DNA of 13,835 nucleotides from Bacteriovoracaceae bacterium (lineage in GTDB: Bacteria > Bdellovibrionota > Bacteriovoracia > Bacteriovoracales > Bacteriovoracaceae), in assembly GCA_007116425.1 (NCBI GenBank), contig SKIL01000044.1, positions 1 through 13,835 of the forward strand, written 5' to 3'. The notes under the pieces were generated by a model. The model made no database searches and was not told the origin of the DNA. It was given only the letters and a program-made list of their open reading frames with translations. Below, in pieces: positions 6,765 to 13,835 of the stretch. How positions within the stretch are numbered: position 1 is the first letter of the stretch; every line of letters starts with the position of its first letter. The translations under genes were made by a program, and so were the position numbers.

Positions 6765-7814
6765 TTAAAGATTTTGCTTTAACTTTTCGTGAAAGCTTAA
6801 AAGCTCATGCAGGTTTACTGTTGAAGTTCCCTTTTTGGCGACGACAACACCTGCTCCACAATTGCCAATCCAGGCGGCCTCCTCAAGTGAAGCCCCTGCA
6901 AGTAAGGCCGAGGTTAAAAGAGCAATGGCCGTATCTCCTGCTCCAGAGACATCAAAGACTTCATTGGCCGCAGTTGGAATAAAAGATGGGGATTTTCCCT
7001 TTTGCATCAAGGCCATACCGTCACCTCCAAGTGTAATGACGGCCATCTCAAGATCTAATTCAGATATAAAAATCTCAAGCATTCCCGCAATATCGTTCAC
7101 CTTGTTCTTGTGGCCAAGGCTTTCACATATGATTTTGGCCTCTTTAAGGTTTGGCTTTAAGAGCGTGGCCCCTCGATAAAAAAGAGCATTTGTACTTACA
7201 CCGGGATCGACTGTGATAATTTTATTATGGGCCTTAGCGTATTGAATGACTTTCTGACAAATCCCTTCACTCAGAGTTCCTTTAGCATAGTCCTCTAAAA
7301 TAAAAGCATTATAATTAGATGCAAACTCATCAAAGCGCTCAATCAAACGAGACTCAACATCCGCAGCTAATTCACTAGAGTCCTCATAGTCTATGCGACA
7401 AATTTGTTGAGTCGAAGTAGTCACGCGCTCTTTATAAATTGTCGGACGGCCTTCATCGCGTACCAACCCCCAAGTACTGAGATCCATATCCTCGATGAGC
7501 TCCTCCAAAACATTTCCGTGAATATCTTGTCCTATTACACCACACAGAAGTGAGCGAACTCCTAAGGCCTTCAAATTATCTGAAATGTTTGCGGCCAAGC
7601 CTAACTTTGTCCACTCTCTCTGGACTTCCAAAACTGGAACCGGAGCTTCTGGCGAAATTCTTTTAACATCACCAAAGGTATATTTATCAAGGCCGATATC
7701 TCCTACCACCATGATCTCACCCATATTTGAAAACTTTTCTGTCACTTCGACGATTCGTTCCTTCGAGATAACCTGAGCTTGTGATGTTGAATTCTTAAAA
7801 GTTAAGGCCGTCAT
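6765..7814 (-). CDS. rfaE1: D-glycero-beta-D-manno-heptose-7-phosphate kinase (RfaE domain I type)
   Basis: A 349-residue PfkB/ribokinase-fold sugar kinase. It would make heptose 1,7-bisphosphate in the ADP-heptose pathway that supplies the LPS inner core. MVVGDIGLDKY at 35-45 followed by RISPEAPVPVLEV at 52-64 is diagnostic of the HldE/RfaE kinase domain. VSGAGDT at 289-295 carries the anion hole and the catalytic base Asp294. The usual GGAAN motif reads GLAAN (72-76). The adenylyltransferase domain that is fused in E. coli HldE is absent, so a separate RfaE2-type protein is needed; none is in this window. Its ATG overlaps the preceding gene's TGA by four bases (ATGA), which implies translational coupling. 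The short palindrome GTTTTAAAAC just after the stop is not a terminator. Confidence 0.92.
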   Translation of the reverse strand: MTALTFKNSTSQAQVISKERIVEVTEKFSNMGEIMVVGDIGLDKYTFGDVKRISPEAPVPVLEVQREWTKLGLAANISDNLKALGVRSLLCGVIGQDIHGNVLEELIEDMDLSTWGLVRDEGRPTIYKERVTTSTQQICRIDYEDSSELAADVESRLIERFDEFASNYNAFILEDYAKGTLSEGICQKVIQYAKAHNKIITVDPGVSTNALFYRGATLLKPNLKEAKIICESLGHKNKVNDIAGMLEIFISELDLEMAVITLGGDGMALMQKGKSPSFIPTAANEVFDVSGAGDTAIALLTSALLAGASLEEAAWIGNCGAGVVVAKKGTSTVNLHELLSFHEKLKQNL

Positions 7815-8902
7815 AAGTAGGGCTCCATTTCAGAGTAAACGCGTTCTATTGTAATATTTTGCATACAATCGTAATAAGGGCAAGACTCACCGGCACACGA
7901 CTTTATTTCGGGGCACTGAACGTCGGGTGAAAAAAGCACGGTCTCTTCATTTCTTATAAGTGGTGCCCAGCGCTCCTTGGATTGGACCGGTACCGGCGAA
8001 TAAATTCCAAAAGTAGGAACTCTTAATAAATTTGCAAGATGCGTAGTTCCCGTACTAGGCCCAAGAAAAAGCCTAGCGCCCTTAAGCATTTGCATATAAT
8101 CAATCAATCCATTTGTAGAACCATCAATAAAATGTAGTCGCTCATTAAAAGCAGTCGAAAGATTTAATGATTTCCAATAAGACTTCAATTCTTCAATATA
8201 AGAAAAGTCTGAAGGAGTCATCGACAGACATATATGAATGTGTAAGTTTTGTTCTAGAATTTTTTTTATGAGTTGAGCATACATATTCATCGGCCAATTT
8301 AATGTATGCCCTGTCATTCCAGGATGAATGATAATATAATTAGGCCAAGGTTTCGTCATCGAAGCAAAGGTTTGCTTATAAAGTCGAGACTCACTTGTCG
8401 AACCAATATCAAAACAGAGTTGACTTAAACGGGGGTCATAATCCTTTTGCCAATAAGGATAAAACTCTTCTAGTAGTGTTAAATTATAGTGGGATTCATG
8501 AAAGGGCGAGGCCGACGAACGCCTTTGTCTCAGACCTCGATTTAAAAATAAAAAGCTAGGCCAACGCGAAACAATTCCTCCACGCCATTTCACTCTTTTC
8601 ATAAAAGCAAACCAGCTTGGAAGATGGCTTCCTCCCACATAAAGGTAATGATCAATTTTTCGCCCCTTAAAGTTTCGGGTAAGTTGAACATATTGACTTA
8701 AAACACTTTGAGATCGATCAAGACACCATACTTCATCTACAAAAGGTGCCGATTCCATTAAATCTTGGACTCGTTGTGAAACTAAAAAAATGACTTTATC
8801 TTGAGGTGATTTTTTTTTAATTAGCTCGGCCACAACGAGAGTTAAAACAGTATCGCCAATAGCGTCGGTTCGATTAATGAGCCAGGTTCTAGCTGCGGTC
8901 AT
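7811..8902 (-). CDS. GT9 family glycosyltransferase, heptosyltransferase-like
   Basis: A two-domain GT-B enzyme of family 9, the family of ADP-heptose:LPS heptosyltransferases. These add heptose to the LPS inner core at the cytoplasmic face of the inner membrane. The N-terminal domain opens with LINRTDAIGDTVLTL, the family's R-x-D-x-IGD loop. The donor-binding half has HPGMTGHTLNWP, GPSTGTTHLANLLRVPTFGIYSP and a C-terminal cluster of four cysteines (CPEIKSCAGESCPYYDC), all typical. I choose the ATG at 8902, which shares one base with the cmk stop (TAATG). A GTG at 8911 is also open and would add three residues. The gene lies between cmk and the heptose kinase with overlaps at both ends, so it belongs to one operon and one pathway. 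The exact acceptor (Kdo or heptose) cannot be told. Confidence 0.88.
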   Translation of the reverse strand: MTAARTWLINRTDAIGDTVLTLVVAELIKKKSPQDKVIFLVSQRVQDLMESAPFVDEVWCLDRSQSVLSQYVQLTRNFKGRKIDHYLYVGGSHLPSWFAFMKRVKWRGGIVSRWPSFLFLNRGLRQRRSSASPFHESHYNLTLLEEFYPYWQKDYDPRLSQLCFDIGSTSESRLYKQTFASMTKPWPNYIIIHPGMTGHTLNWPMNMYAQLIKKILEQNLHIHICLSMTPSDFSYIEELKSYWKSLNLSTAFNERLHFIDGSTNGLIDYMQMLKGARLFLGPSTGTTHLANLLRVPTFGIYSPVPVQSKERWAPLIRNEETVLFSPDVQCPEIKSCAGESCPYYDCMQNITIERVYSEMEPYL

Positions 8903-9633
8903 TACGTCCACTCAATCCCGTGCTTAGCTGCCTGCTCATTTACCTTAAGGCAAACACTCTCTACAATTTCATCAAAGCTCATCTCGCTGGTATCATAATA
9001 GAAAGCATCTTCGGCCTGAACGAGAGGAGCTACAGCACGATTTGTGTCTAATTGATCTCTTTTAACGACATCATTAATGACCTGATCGAGAGTCAATTCT
9101 TGATTCTTAGAATCACTTTGAATTAATTGCTTAAGTCGTCTTTTGGCACGAACTTCAATCGAGGCCGTAATATAAAACTTGCAAAAGGCATCAGGAAAAA
9201 CGACAGAACCAATATCCCGTCCCTCCATCACACAAACGACTTCTCTTGCTAATTGTCGCTGAAAGTCTAATAAATACTTTCTGACAACCGAAAGCTGAGA
9301 AACTTGAGAGGCCAAGGCCGAAACGTGATGCTCGCGAATTTTCTGAGTTAAATTTTCCCCATTAATTTGAACTAAGCGCTCCTCACTCACCCCATACTCG
9401 AGATTTATACTATTTAAAAAATGATCAAGTTCAGGGCCATCGACAAAAGCAATCCCCTTTAGGTCGCAATAATAGGCCAACGAACGATACATCGAACCAG
9501 TGTCGATATAAAGAACGTTTAATTTGGCGGCAACGGCCTTGGCCACTGTGGACTTACCACTTCCACTTGGGCCATCAATCGCAATGACGCGCGCGGGACT
9601 ATCGCCCCGAGATTTAGAATCAGAAGAATTCAT
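8902..9633 (-). CDS. cmk: Cytidylate kinase
   Basis: This enzyme phosphorylates CMP and dCMP with ATP in the cytoplasm and recycles the CMP released, for example, by Kdo and phospholipid synthesis. At 243 residues it is slightly longer than the usual 225 or so because of a polar 14-residue N-terminal extension. The P-loop is GPSGSGKS at 21-28, followed by IDTGSMYR at 43-50, which binds CMP. GRDIGSVVFPDA and a lid region with K/R-rich RAKRRLKQL follow, then the TNRAVAPL-x-AEDAFYYDTS segment diagnostic of bacterial Cmk. No clear Shine-Dalgarno site precedes the ATG. The promoter at 9675-9703 lies directly upstream, so cmk is probably the first gene of the cmk/GT9/rfaE1 operon. Elsewhere cmk often lies next to rpsA or aroA, which are not seen here. 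Confidence 0.95.
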   Translation of the reverse strand: MNSSDSKSRGDSPARVIAIDGPSGSGKSTVAKAVAAKLNVLYIDTGSMYRSLAYYCDLKGIAFVDGPELDHFLNSINLEYGVSEERLVQINGENLTQKIREHHVSALASQVSQLSVVRKYLLDFQRQLAREVVCVMEGRDIGSVVFPDAFCKFYITASIEVRAKRRLKQLIQSDSKNQELTLDQVINDVVKRDQLDTNRAVAPLVQAEDAFYYDTSEMSFDEIVESVCLKVNEQAAKHGIEWT

Positions 9634-9674
9634 AATATGGAAACCCGTGCAAACTTGTTTTGAGTTAATGGGCC

Positions 9675-9703
9675 ATTGTAAGAAAATTTGAACAAGATAA
9701 CAA
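9675..9703 (-). promoter_or_regulatory. Promoter of the cmk/GT9/rfaE1 operon
   Basis: On the minus strand TTGTTA (9703-9698), exactly 17 bases, then TACAAT (9680-9675) lies in the gap between the lytic transglycosylase stop and the cmk start. TACAAT matches the -10 consensus in five of six bases and TTGTTA the -35 in four. Transcription would begin near 9668, about 35 bases before the cmk ATG. No terminator separates this from the upstream gene, so some read-through is likely. Confidence 0.6.
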
Positions 9704-9719
9704 AGGGAAGTTTATTTTT

Positions 9720-10748
9720 TTAATAACTCAAAGCAACAAGATTAATATCATTACGGTAGCTTATCGAGCTTAACCCCTTACTATAGGGCAGCGAACTCAT
9801 CGCCAGTTCAATCGGGTCATAGGCGGCAAAAAACCTTTCTTGCTCAGAGCGAACTCTAGGATAGGCAGCAAAAGTTAGAGAGTATGGCCTTGGCCGAGAC
9901 ATTAAATCTGTCTGAAATGGGCCAATAAGGTGCCCATAGGCCCGTCTCACCTTATTAAGGTAGAGATTATTAACACCAACAGGTAGTCCATTTCTTAGCC
10001 TTCGAATAACTCGAGTCGTCCCCATATTGTAAGCAACTGTGGCCAACCTATAATTGCCATCAAATCGATGAATTAATCGGCGAAGATAAAAAACACCCAT
10101 TTCAATATTTACATCTGCTCGCCTCAAATAATCAATATCAACCAAGTGAGAAGGCCTTCCAAGCAACTCATAAATATAGGCACCAGTTCCAGGAAGAATC
10201 TGCATAAGACCTTGAGCTCGCATATGACTTTCGGCCTGGCTATTAAAGTGACTCTCTGTCCACATAACGGCCAAAACCCAAAATGGATCAACTTGATACT
10301 GCTCAGAAAAACCTAGCGCCAAAGGAATATAGGGCTCTAGCCGCGACCTTAATGAGGCGGGTACGGCCGATAATAATAGGTTTTCAAACTCTGACTTAGA
10401 CAGCTCACTAATTCGATCTAGGTCAACACTTCCAAAAGCACCAAAGCGCAAATGAGTTTGATAGAAGCGATAGTGATCTCTGATTAATGACTCATAGGGA
10501 ACAGGTCCATAAACATGCGGAAGGCCTTGTGTTTTTGGCATAACAAAACTTGGAGCAGAGGCCTTATCCCCCAATATTTGTCCCGAAAGATAAGAAACAG
10601 AAATTCCAAAAGATAAGAATACAAAAGCACGAAAACACTTTTTCAAATTTTTTGAAGCGTGAGAAAAAAACTTCTCTTCGAGCAGACGAACTCCCAAAAG
10701 CTCGATGAGGTCGATCGATAGAATATTTGTCGTAACTTTCTTAAACAT
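9720..10748 (-). CDS. Membrane-anchored lytic transglycosylase (SLT domain)
   Basis: It cleaves the MurNAc-GlcNAc bond of peptidoglycan, leaving 1,6-anhydro-MurNAc, in the periplasm. From the ATG at 10748 it has 342 residues. A cytoplasmic stretch of about 37 residues precedes a hydrophobic segment (about 38-57, FRAFVFLSFGISVSYLSGQI) that could be a signal anchor. The SLT domain follows: VMWTESHFN with the catalytic Glu at about 165, AQGLMQILPGTG at about 178-189, and VAYNMG at about 238-243. The start was chosen because GGAGGT lies 12 bases before this ATG. A GTG at 10790 is open and adds 14 residues but has no such site. The C-terminal 100 residues match nothing I recognise. It diverges from the YyaL-type gene. 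Confidence 0.88.
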   Translation of the reverse strand: MFKKVTTNILSIDLIELLGVRLLEEKFFSHASKNLKKCFRAFVFLSFGISVSYLSGQILGDKASAPSFVMPKTQGLPHVYGPVPYESLIRDHYRFYQTHLRFGAFGSVDLDRISELSKSEFENLLLSAVPASLRSRLEPYIPLALGFSEQYQVDPFWVLAVMWTESHFNSQAESHMRAQGLMQILPGTGAYIYELLGRPSHLVDIDYLRRADVNIEMGVFYLRRLIHRFDGNYRLATVAYNMGTTRVIRRLRNGLPVGVNNLYLNKVRRAYGHLIGPFQTDLMSRPRPYSLTFAAYPRVRSEQERFFAAYDPIELAMSSLPYSKGLSSISYRNDINLVALSY

Positions 10749-10905
10749 TGAAAAGCTTCTACCTCCGCTTACATGGAGTCGTAAAGGCACTAGGTAGAAA
10801 CTTTAAACGCAAAGCTCCAAGAGTCTGAATAAAGATCGCTTTTTGCGACACATTATGCCTTTTACTTTCACAAAATATTGCGCACAATGGGCCAAAATGC
10901 TCCCA

Positions 10906-10911
10906 TATAAA
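10906..10911 (+). promoter_or_regulatory. Possible -10 element of the YyaL-type gene
   Basis: TATAAA lies 26 bases before the ATG at 10938, a sensible distance for a -10 box. No good -35 hexamer is found 16-18 bases upstream, so this is weak. The ribosome-binding site is GAGAGG (10929-10933 region), a few bases before the start codon. The rest of the divergent gap contains only a small TCGC/GCGA hairpin (10838-10850). Confidence 0.3.
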
Positions 10912-10937
10912 GATGACATATTGCAAAGAGAGGAAAA

Positions 10938-13013
10938 ATGAATCGTCTCACGAATGAAAAATCGGCCTACCTACAACAACATGCACAGAACCCAGTTCAT
11001 TGGTGGCCATATTGCCAAGAAGCACTAGATGAAGCGAAAAAACAAAATAAGCCCATATTCATCTCAATCGGTTACTCTTCATGCCATTGGTGTCACGTCA
11101 TGGCCGAAGAGTCCTTTCAAGATGAACAGACGGCCCAAATGCTCAACGAATCTTTTATTTGCATAAAAATTGATAAAGAAGAATATCCAGATATTGACCA
11201 GTACTATCAAGCTGCTTGTCAGATGTTTATCCAAACTGGCGGCTGGCCTCTCTCGGCATTTACTCTACCAGATATGCGACCTTATTTTGTAGGTACTTAC
11301 TTTCCACTTCAGCCAAGAGAAAACCTCAACTCTTTTAAAGAAGTCATTCAAGAGCTTAAGCGGGCCTACACAGAAGAAAGAGATAAAGTTGAGGAAAATG
11401 TCAAAAGGGTGACAGAGGCGATTGAAAAAGGAGTTCAAGACGATCGAAAAGTTGAATTCCAAGGTCACTTTCCGGCCCCTTCATCTATTCTCGAAGCGAT
11501 TGATCAATTTGCTGATAAAAAAAATGGTGGCTATGGCCAACCCCCAAAGTTTCCACAGTTCTCATTTTATGAGTGGGCCTGTGAGCAGATGCTTGAAGGT
11601 ATGGTTGATAAAAAGTTTGGAGAACATATCGTTCAAACTCTTGAACAAATGTTTACAGGTGGAGTTTTCGATCAGGTCAGAGGTGGGATTCACCGCTATA
11701 GTACTGATGAAAAATGGATGATTCCTCACTTTGAAAAAATGCTCTATGACCAAGCTGGCCTACTTAGAGTTTTAAGTAAACTCTCCCTACTCTACCCCTC
11801 TCCACTTTTTTACGATCATCTAGTCAATACTCTCAACTACCTTGAAAAGGAAATGCTCTCAGAAAATGGATACCTTTTTAGTGCCCAAGATGCTGACAGT
11901 GAAGGAGTGGAAGGTCTTTATTTCACATATACCTGTGAGGAATTTGAAGATCTATTAACCAGCTCAAAAAATCAGTTGAGTGAAGGTGAAGAAGATCTTG
12001 GATTAGAAGATAAAGTTGAGCAAATCAAATCGTGGTTTCAAGTTACAGAAAAAGGAAACTTTGAAAGAGGCCTAAATATTATTGGTCTCAATCTCGACAA
12101 AAAAGAAGAAATCTTCACTGAGCAAGGCTGGAAAATTGTAAGAAAAGTTCGCCAGCTCCTACTTGAAGAAAGAAAGCGAAGAATCCCACCTGCAACTGAC
12201 AATAAGGGAGTTGCAAGTTGGAACTTTATGCTTATCAGCTCACTTGTTGATGTTATGCAATTTTGTCGAATCGAGAGCATTCGCCACCAAGCATCGGGTC
12301 TGTTTAATAAATTATTAGAAGGAAATTATAAAACCTTTATTCTTCAAAGAACTGATGAGAATGAGCAAAAGCAATCGAGCTTACGACATACGACGACTCA
12401 AGAAATTTCAATTCCTTACTTGGAAGACTATGTCACTTTTGCCGATATGCAGCTGAGAGTTTATGAAATTACAGGAAACCCAAACTTTAAAGACAATTTC
12501 AAAGAAAGCCTAAATTTGATTACTCAAAAGTTTATCGATACAGAAGGTAAGGTACGTACTCGTGCGATTGAAACACCTATGCCTGTTCCCTACCCAAATC
12601 AAGTAGCAAGTTTTTTTGATGCATCCTTTAGATCGAGTGTCGCATCTCTTGTTGGACTCGTAAGAAGGGCAAGAGTACTTTTCAAAGACGAAAACTTAGG
12701 TAAAGAGATCAATTTTCTTATCGAAGAATTTAAAAACTCGACGCTTAAAAATCCAATTGCATCGGGAGAGGCCTTAAGAGCTTTAACTTATCCTGATCAG
12801 GCTTACCGAACCATTAATATTCCTAGGAAGTGGTTAACTGAGCCAAAGTTTTTAGATTTTATTCCTTATTTTCTTCCACGTTTTATTCTCAATTACCACG
12901 AAGATGAAACCCGTGAAGATTGGGAGATCTGTTCAATTGCTACATGTGAGATGAATGGAAAAACTCTCGATGAGTTTATTAAAACTCTAACGCCACCAAA
13001 GCCTAAGGAATAA
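10938..13013 (+). CDS. Thioredoxin-domain protein of the YyaL/SSP411 (DUF255) family
   Basis: A 691-residue protein of the widespread family that includes B. subtilis YyaL and mammalian SPATA20. The N-terminal thioredoxin-like domain (about 1-165) has the family's opening NRLTNEKSAYLQQHAQNPVHW pattern, the redox motif Cys49-His-Trp-Cys52 inside SSCHWCHVM, and GGWPLS at 101-106. The remaining 500 residues carry an alpha/alpha toroid related to six-hairpin glycosidases and epimerases, with FDQVRGGIHRYSTD and HFEKMLYDQA segments that are strongly conserved in the family. No signal peptide is seen, so it should be cytoplasmic. The biochemical role of the family is not settled. Length is normal for the family. 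The next gene starts five bases after its stop, so the two are probably cotranscribed. Confidence 0.9.
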   Translation: MNRLTNEKSAYLQQHAQNPVHWWPYCQEALDEAKKQNKPIFISIGYSSCHWCHVMAEESFQDEQTAQMLNESFICIKIDKEEYPDIDQYYQAACQMFIQTGGWPLSAFTLPDMRPYFVGTYFPLQPRENLNSFKEVIQELKRAYTEERDKVEENVKRVTEAIEKGVQDDRKVEFQGHFPAPSSILEAIDQFADKKNGGYGQPPKFPQFSFYEWACEQMLEGMVDKKFGEHIVQTLEQMFTGGVFDQVRGGIHRYSTDEKWMIPHFEKMLYDQAGLLRVLSKLSLLYPSPLFYDHLVNTLNYLEKEMLSENGYLFSAQDADSEGVEGLYFTYTCEEFEDLLTSSKNQLSEGEEDLGLEDKVEQIKSWFQVTEKGNFERGLNIIGLNLDKKEEIFTEQGWKIVRKVRQLLLEERKRRIPPATDNKGVASWNFMLISSLVDVMQFCRIESIRHQASGLFNKLLEGNYKTFILQRTDENEQKQSSLRHTTTQEISIPYLEDYVTFADMQLRVYEITGNPNFKDNFKESLNLITQKFIDTEGKVRTRAIETPMPVPYPNQVASFFDASFRSSVASLVGLVRRARVLFKDENLGKEINFLIEEFKNSTLKNPIASGEALRALTYPDQAYRTINIPRKWLTEPKFLDFIPYFLPRFILNYHEDETREDWEICSIATCEMNGKTLDEFIKTLTPPKPKE

Positions 13014-13018
13014 CTTCT

Positions 13019-13835
13019 ATGAGTCAGTCTTTTTATCAACTGCAAAACACTTCGGGAGACTTGCTTCAAGGTGTGACCATCGTTGATTTATCTCATCGCC
13101 TGCCAGGACCTTACGCAGGCATGATCTTGGCCAACCTTGGAGCAAAAGTTATAAAGATTGAAGATAAAAAATTTCAAGACCCATTTAACTCTGAAAGTGG
13201 ACCTTTTGCTCAAGATAAGAGCTTTAAAGATTGGTATCGGCAACTAAACAAAAGCAAAGATGTTCATAGGATAGACTTCAATTGCGATGAAGATATATTA
13301 GAACTCAAAAGAACAGTGCGAGGAAGTGACGCTATCATTATGGGCCTTCCTTGGAAGGTACAACAAAAACTGGGAATAACACCAGATGAGCTCAAGCACA
13401 TGGCACCGCTCGTTTATATAGATGCTCAGGCCGCAAAGCATGAAGAACAGAGTTATGGCATGCACGACCTCAATGCTCTTGCTCAAACTGGCCTACTAAA
13501 ACTTCATCTTCAGTCTCAGGCCAAAGAAAATAAAGTAACTCCCCCCTTCCTTCCTTTTGCAGGTCTTGGTTTGGGACATACTATGGCCACCTCACTTCTA
13601 GCTGCCATGGTGAGGTCTCGAAAAAGTAATGAGTTTATTCAGCTCACCTGCTTTCTCAAAGAAAGTGCAGATATGCTTTATAGTCCTTTCTACTCGCAAG
13701 AATTGCAGGAGCAAGCTCAAAAAGACTTTCTTCACACTGGGCGCTACCCTTGCTATGGGATCTATTTTAGTCAAGACGGAAAGGCCTTTGCTCTGGCCGC
13801 CGTTGAAGAAAGGCTTTGGATAAAATTTTGCGAGA
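13019..13835 (+). CDS. CaiB/BaiF-type CoA-transferase or racemase homologue (partial, right edge)
   Basis: The visible 272 codons encode the N-terminal part of a family III CoA-transferase/alpha-methylacyl-CoA racemase fold. The opening GVTIVDLSHRLPGPYAGMILANLGAKVIKIE matches the family's first Rossmann segment. KLGITPDELKHMAPLVYID and MHDLNALAQTG (His149, Asp150) match the later conserved blocks. At the position where active members carry the catalytic or nucleophilic Asp (D-x-x-x-G before a helix), this protein reads PFAGLGLGH (179-187) with no acidic residue. The start ATG is supported by AAGGA inside the end of the preceding gene, nine bases upstream. The C-terminal half lies beyond the window. 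Family is clear; activity and substrate are uncertain. Confidence 0.8.
   Translation, partial: MSQSFYQLQNTSGDLLQGVTIVDLSHRLPGPYAGMILANLGAKVIKIEDKKFQDPFNSESGPFAQDKSFKDWYRQLNKSKDVHRIDFNCDEDILELKRTVRGSDAIIMGLPWKVQQKLGITPDELKHMAPLVYIDAQAAKHEEQSYGMHDLNALAQTGLLKLHLQSQAKENKVTPPFLPFAGLGLGHTMATSLLAAMVRSRKSNEFIQLTCFLKESADMLYSPFYSQELQEQAQKDFLHTGRYPCYGIYFSQDGKAFALAAVEERLWIKFCE

Overview
The window looks like chromosomal housekeeping and cell-envelope DNA from a moderately AT-rich, Gram-negative bacterium. The first 87 bases are the 5' end of a 16S rRNA gene on the minus strand. Its early bases, together with the lipopolysaccharide genes, would fit the Bdellovibrionota/Bacteriovoracales (predatory delta-type) lineage. 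That placement is an inference from a very short piece of rRNA and should be held loosely.

Layout. Positions 1-560 hold the 16S start, a long rRNA leader and a strong rRNA promoter with phased A-tracts, all reading leftward. Immediately upstream on the same strand are pheT and pheS (558-4139), the two subunits of phenylalanyl-tRNA synthetase, with no visible terminator before the rRNA promoter. Diverging from pheS is a membrane glycosyltransferase of the ArnT/PMT type (4293-6077, plus strand). Converging on it is a minus-strand operon: cmk (cytidylate kinase), a GT9 heptosyltransferase-like gene and a heptose-7-phosphate kinase (6765-9633), with overlapping stops and starts and a good promoter in front of cmk. 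A membrane-anchored lytic transglycosylase (9720-10748) lies upstream of cmk on the same strand. Diverging from it on the plus strand are a thioredoxin-domain protein of the YyaL/SSP411 family and a CaiB/BaiF-type CoA-transferase homologue that runs off the right edge.

The most unusual stretch is the roughly 670-base gap 6094-6764 between the kinase gene and the terminator at 6047-6093. Its core (about 6180-6570) is around 55% GC with several hairpins, while its right flank is near 27% GC. It has no convincing ORF and no signature of RNase P RNA, tmRNA, SRP RNA or 6S RNA. Part of it resembles the rRNA leader at 212-277. I read it as a candidate undescribed structured RNA on the minus strand, perhaps derived from or related to an rRNA leader.

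Together the central genes point to envelope work: heptose activation and transfer for the LPS core, a lipid-linked-sugar transferase that would act on lipid A or LPS, and peptidoglycan cleavage. The edges carry translation genes (rRNA, PheST). A second whole-window signal is strong over-representation of the palindrome GGCC.
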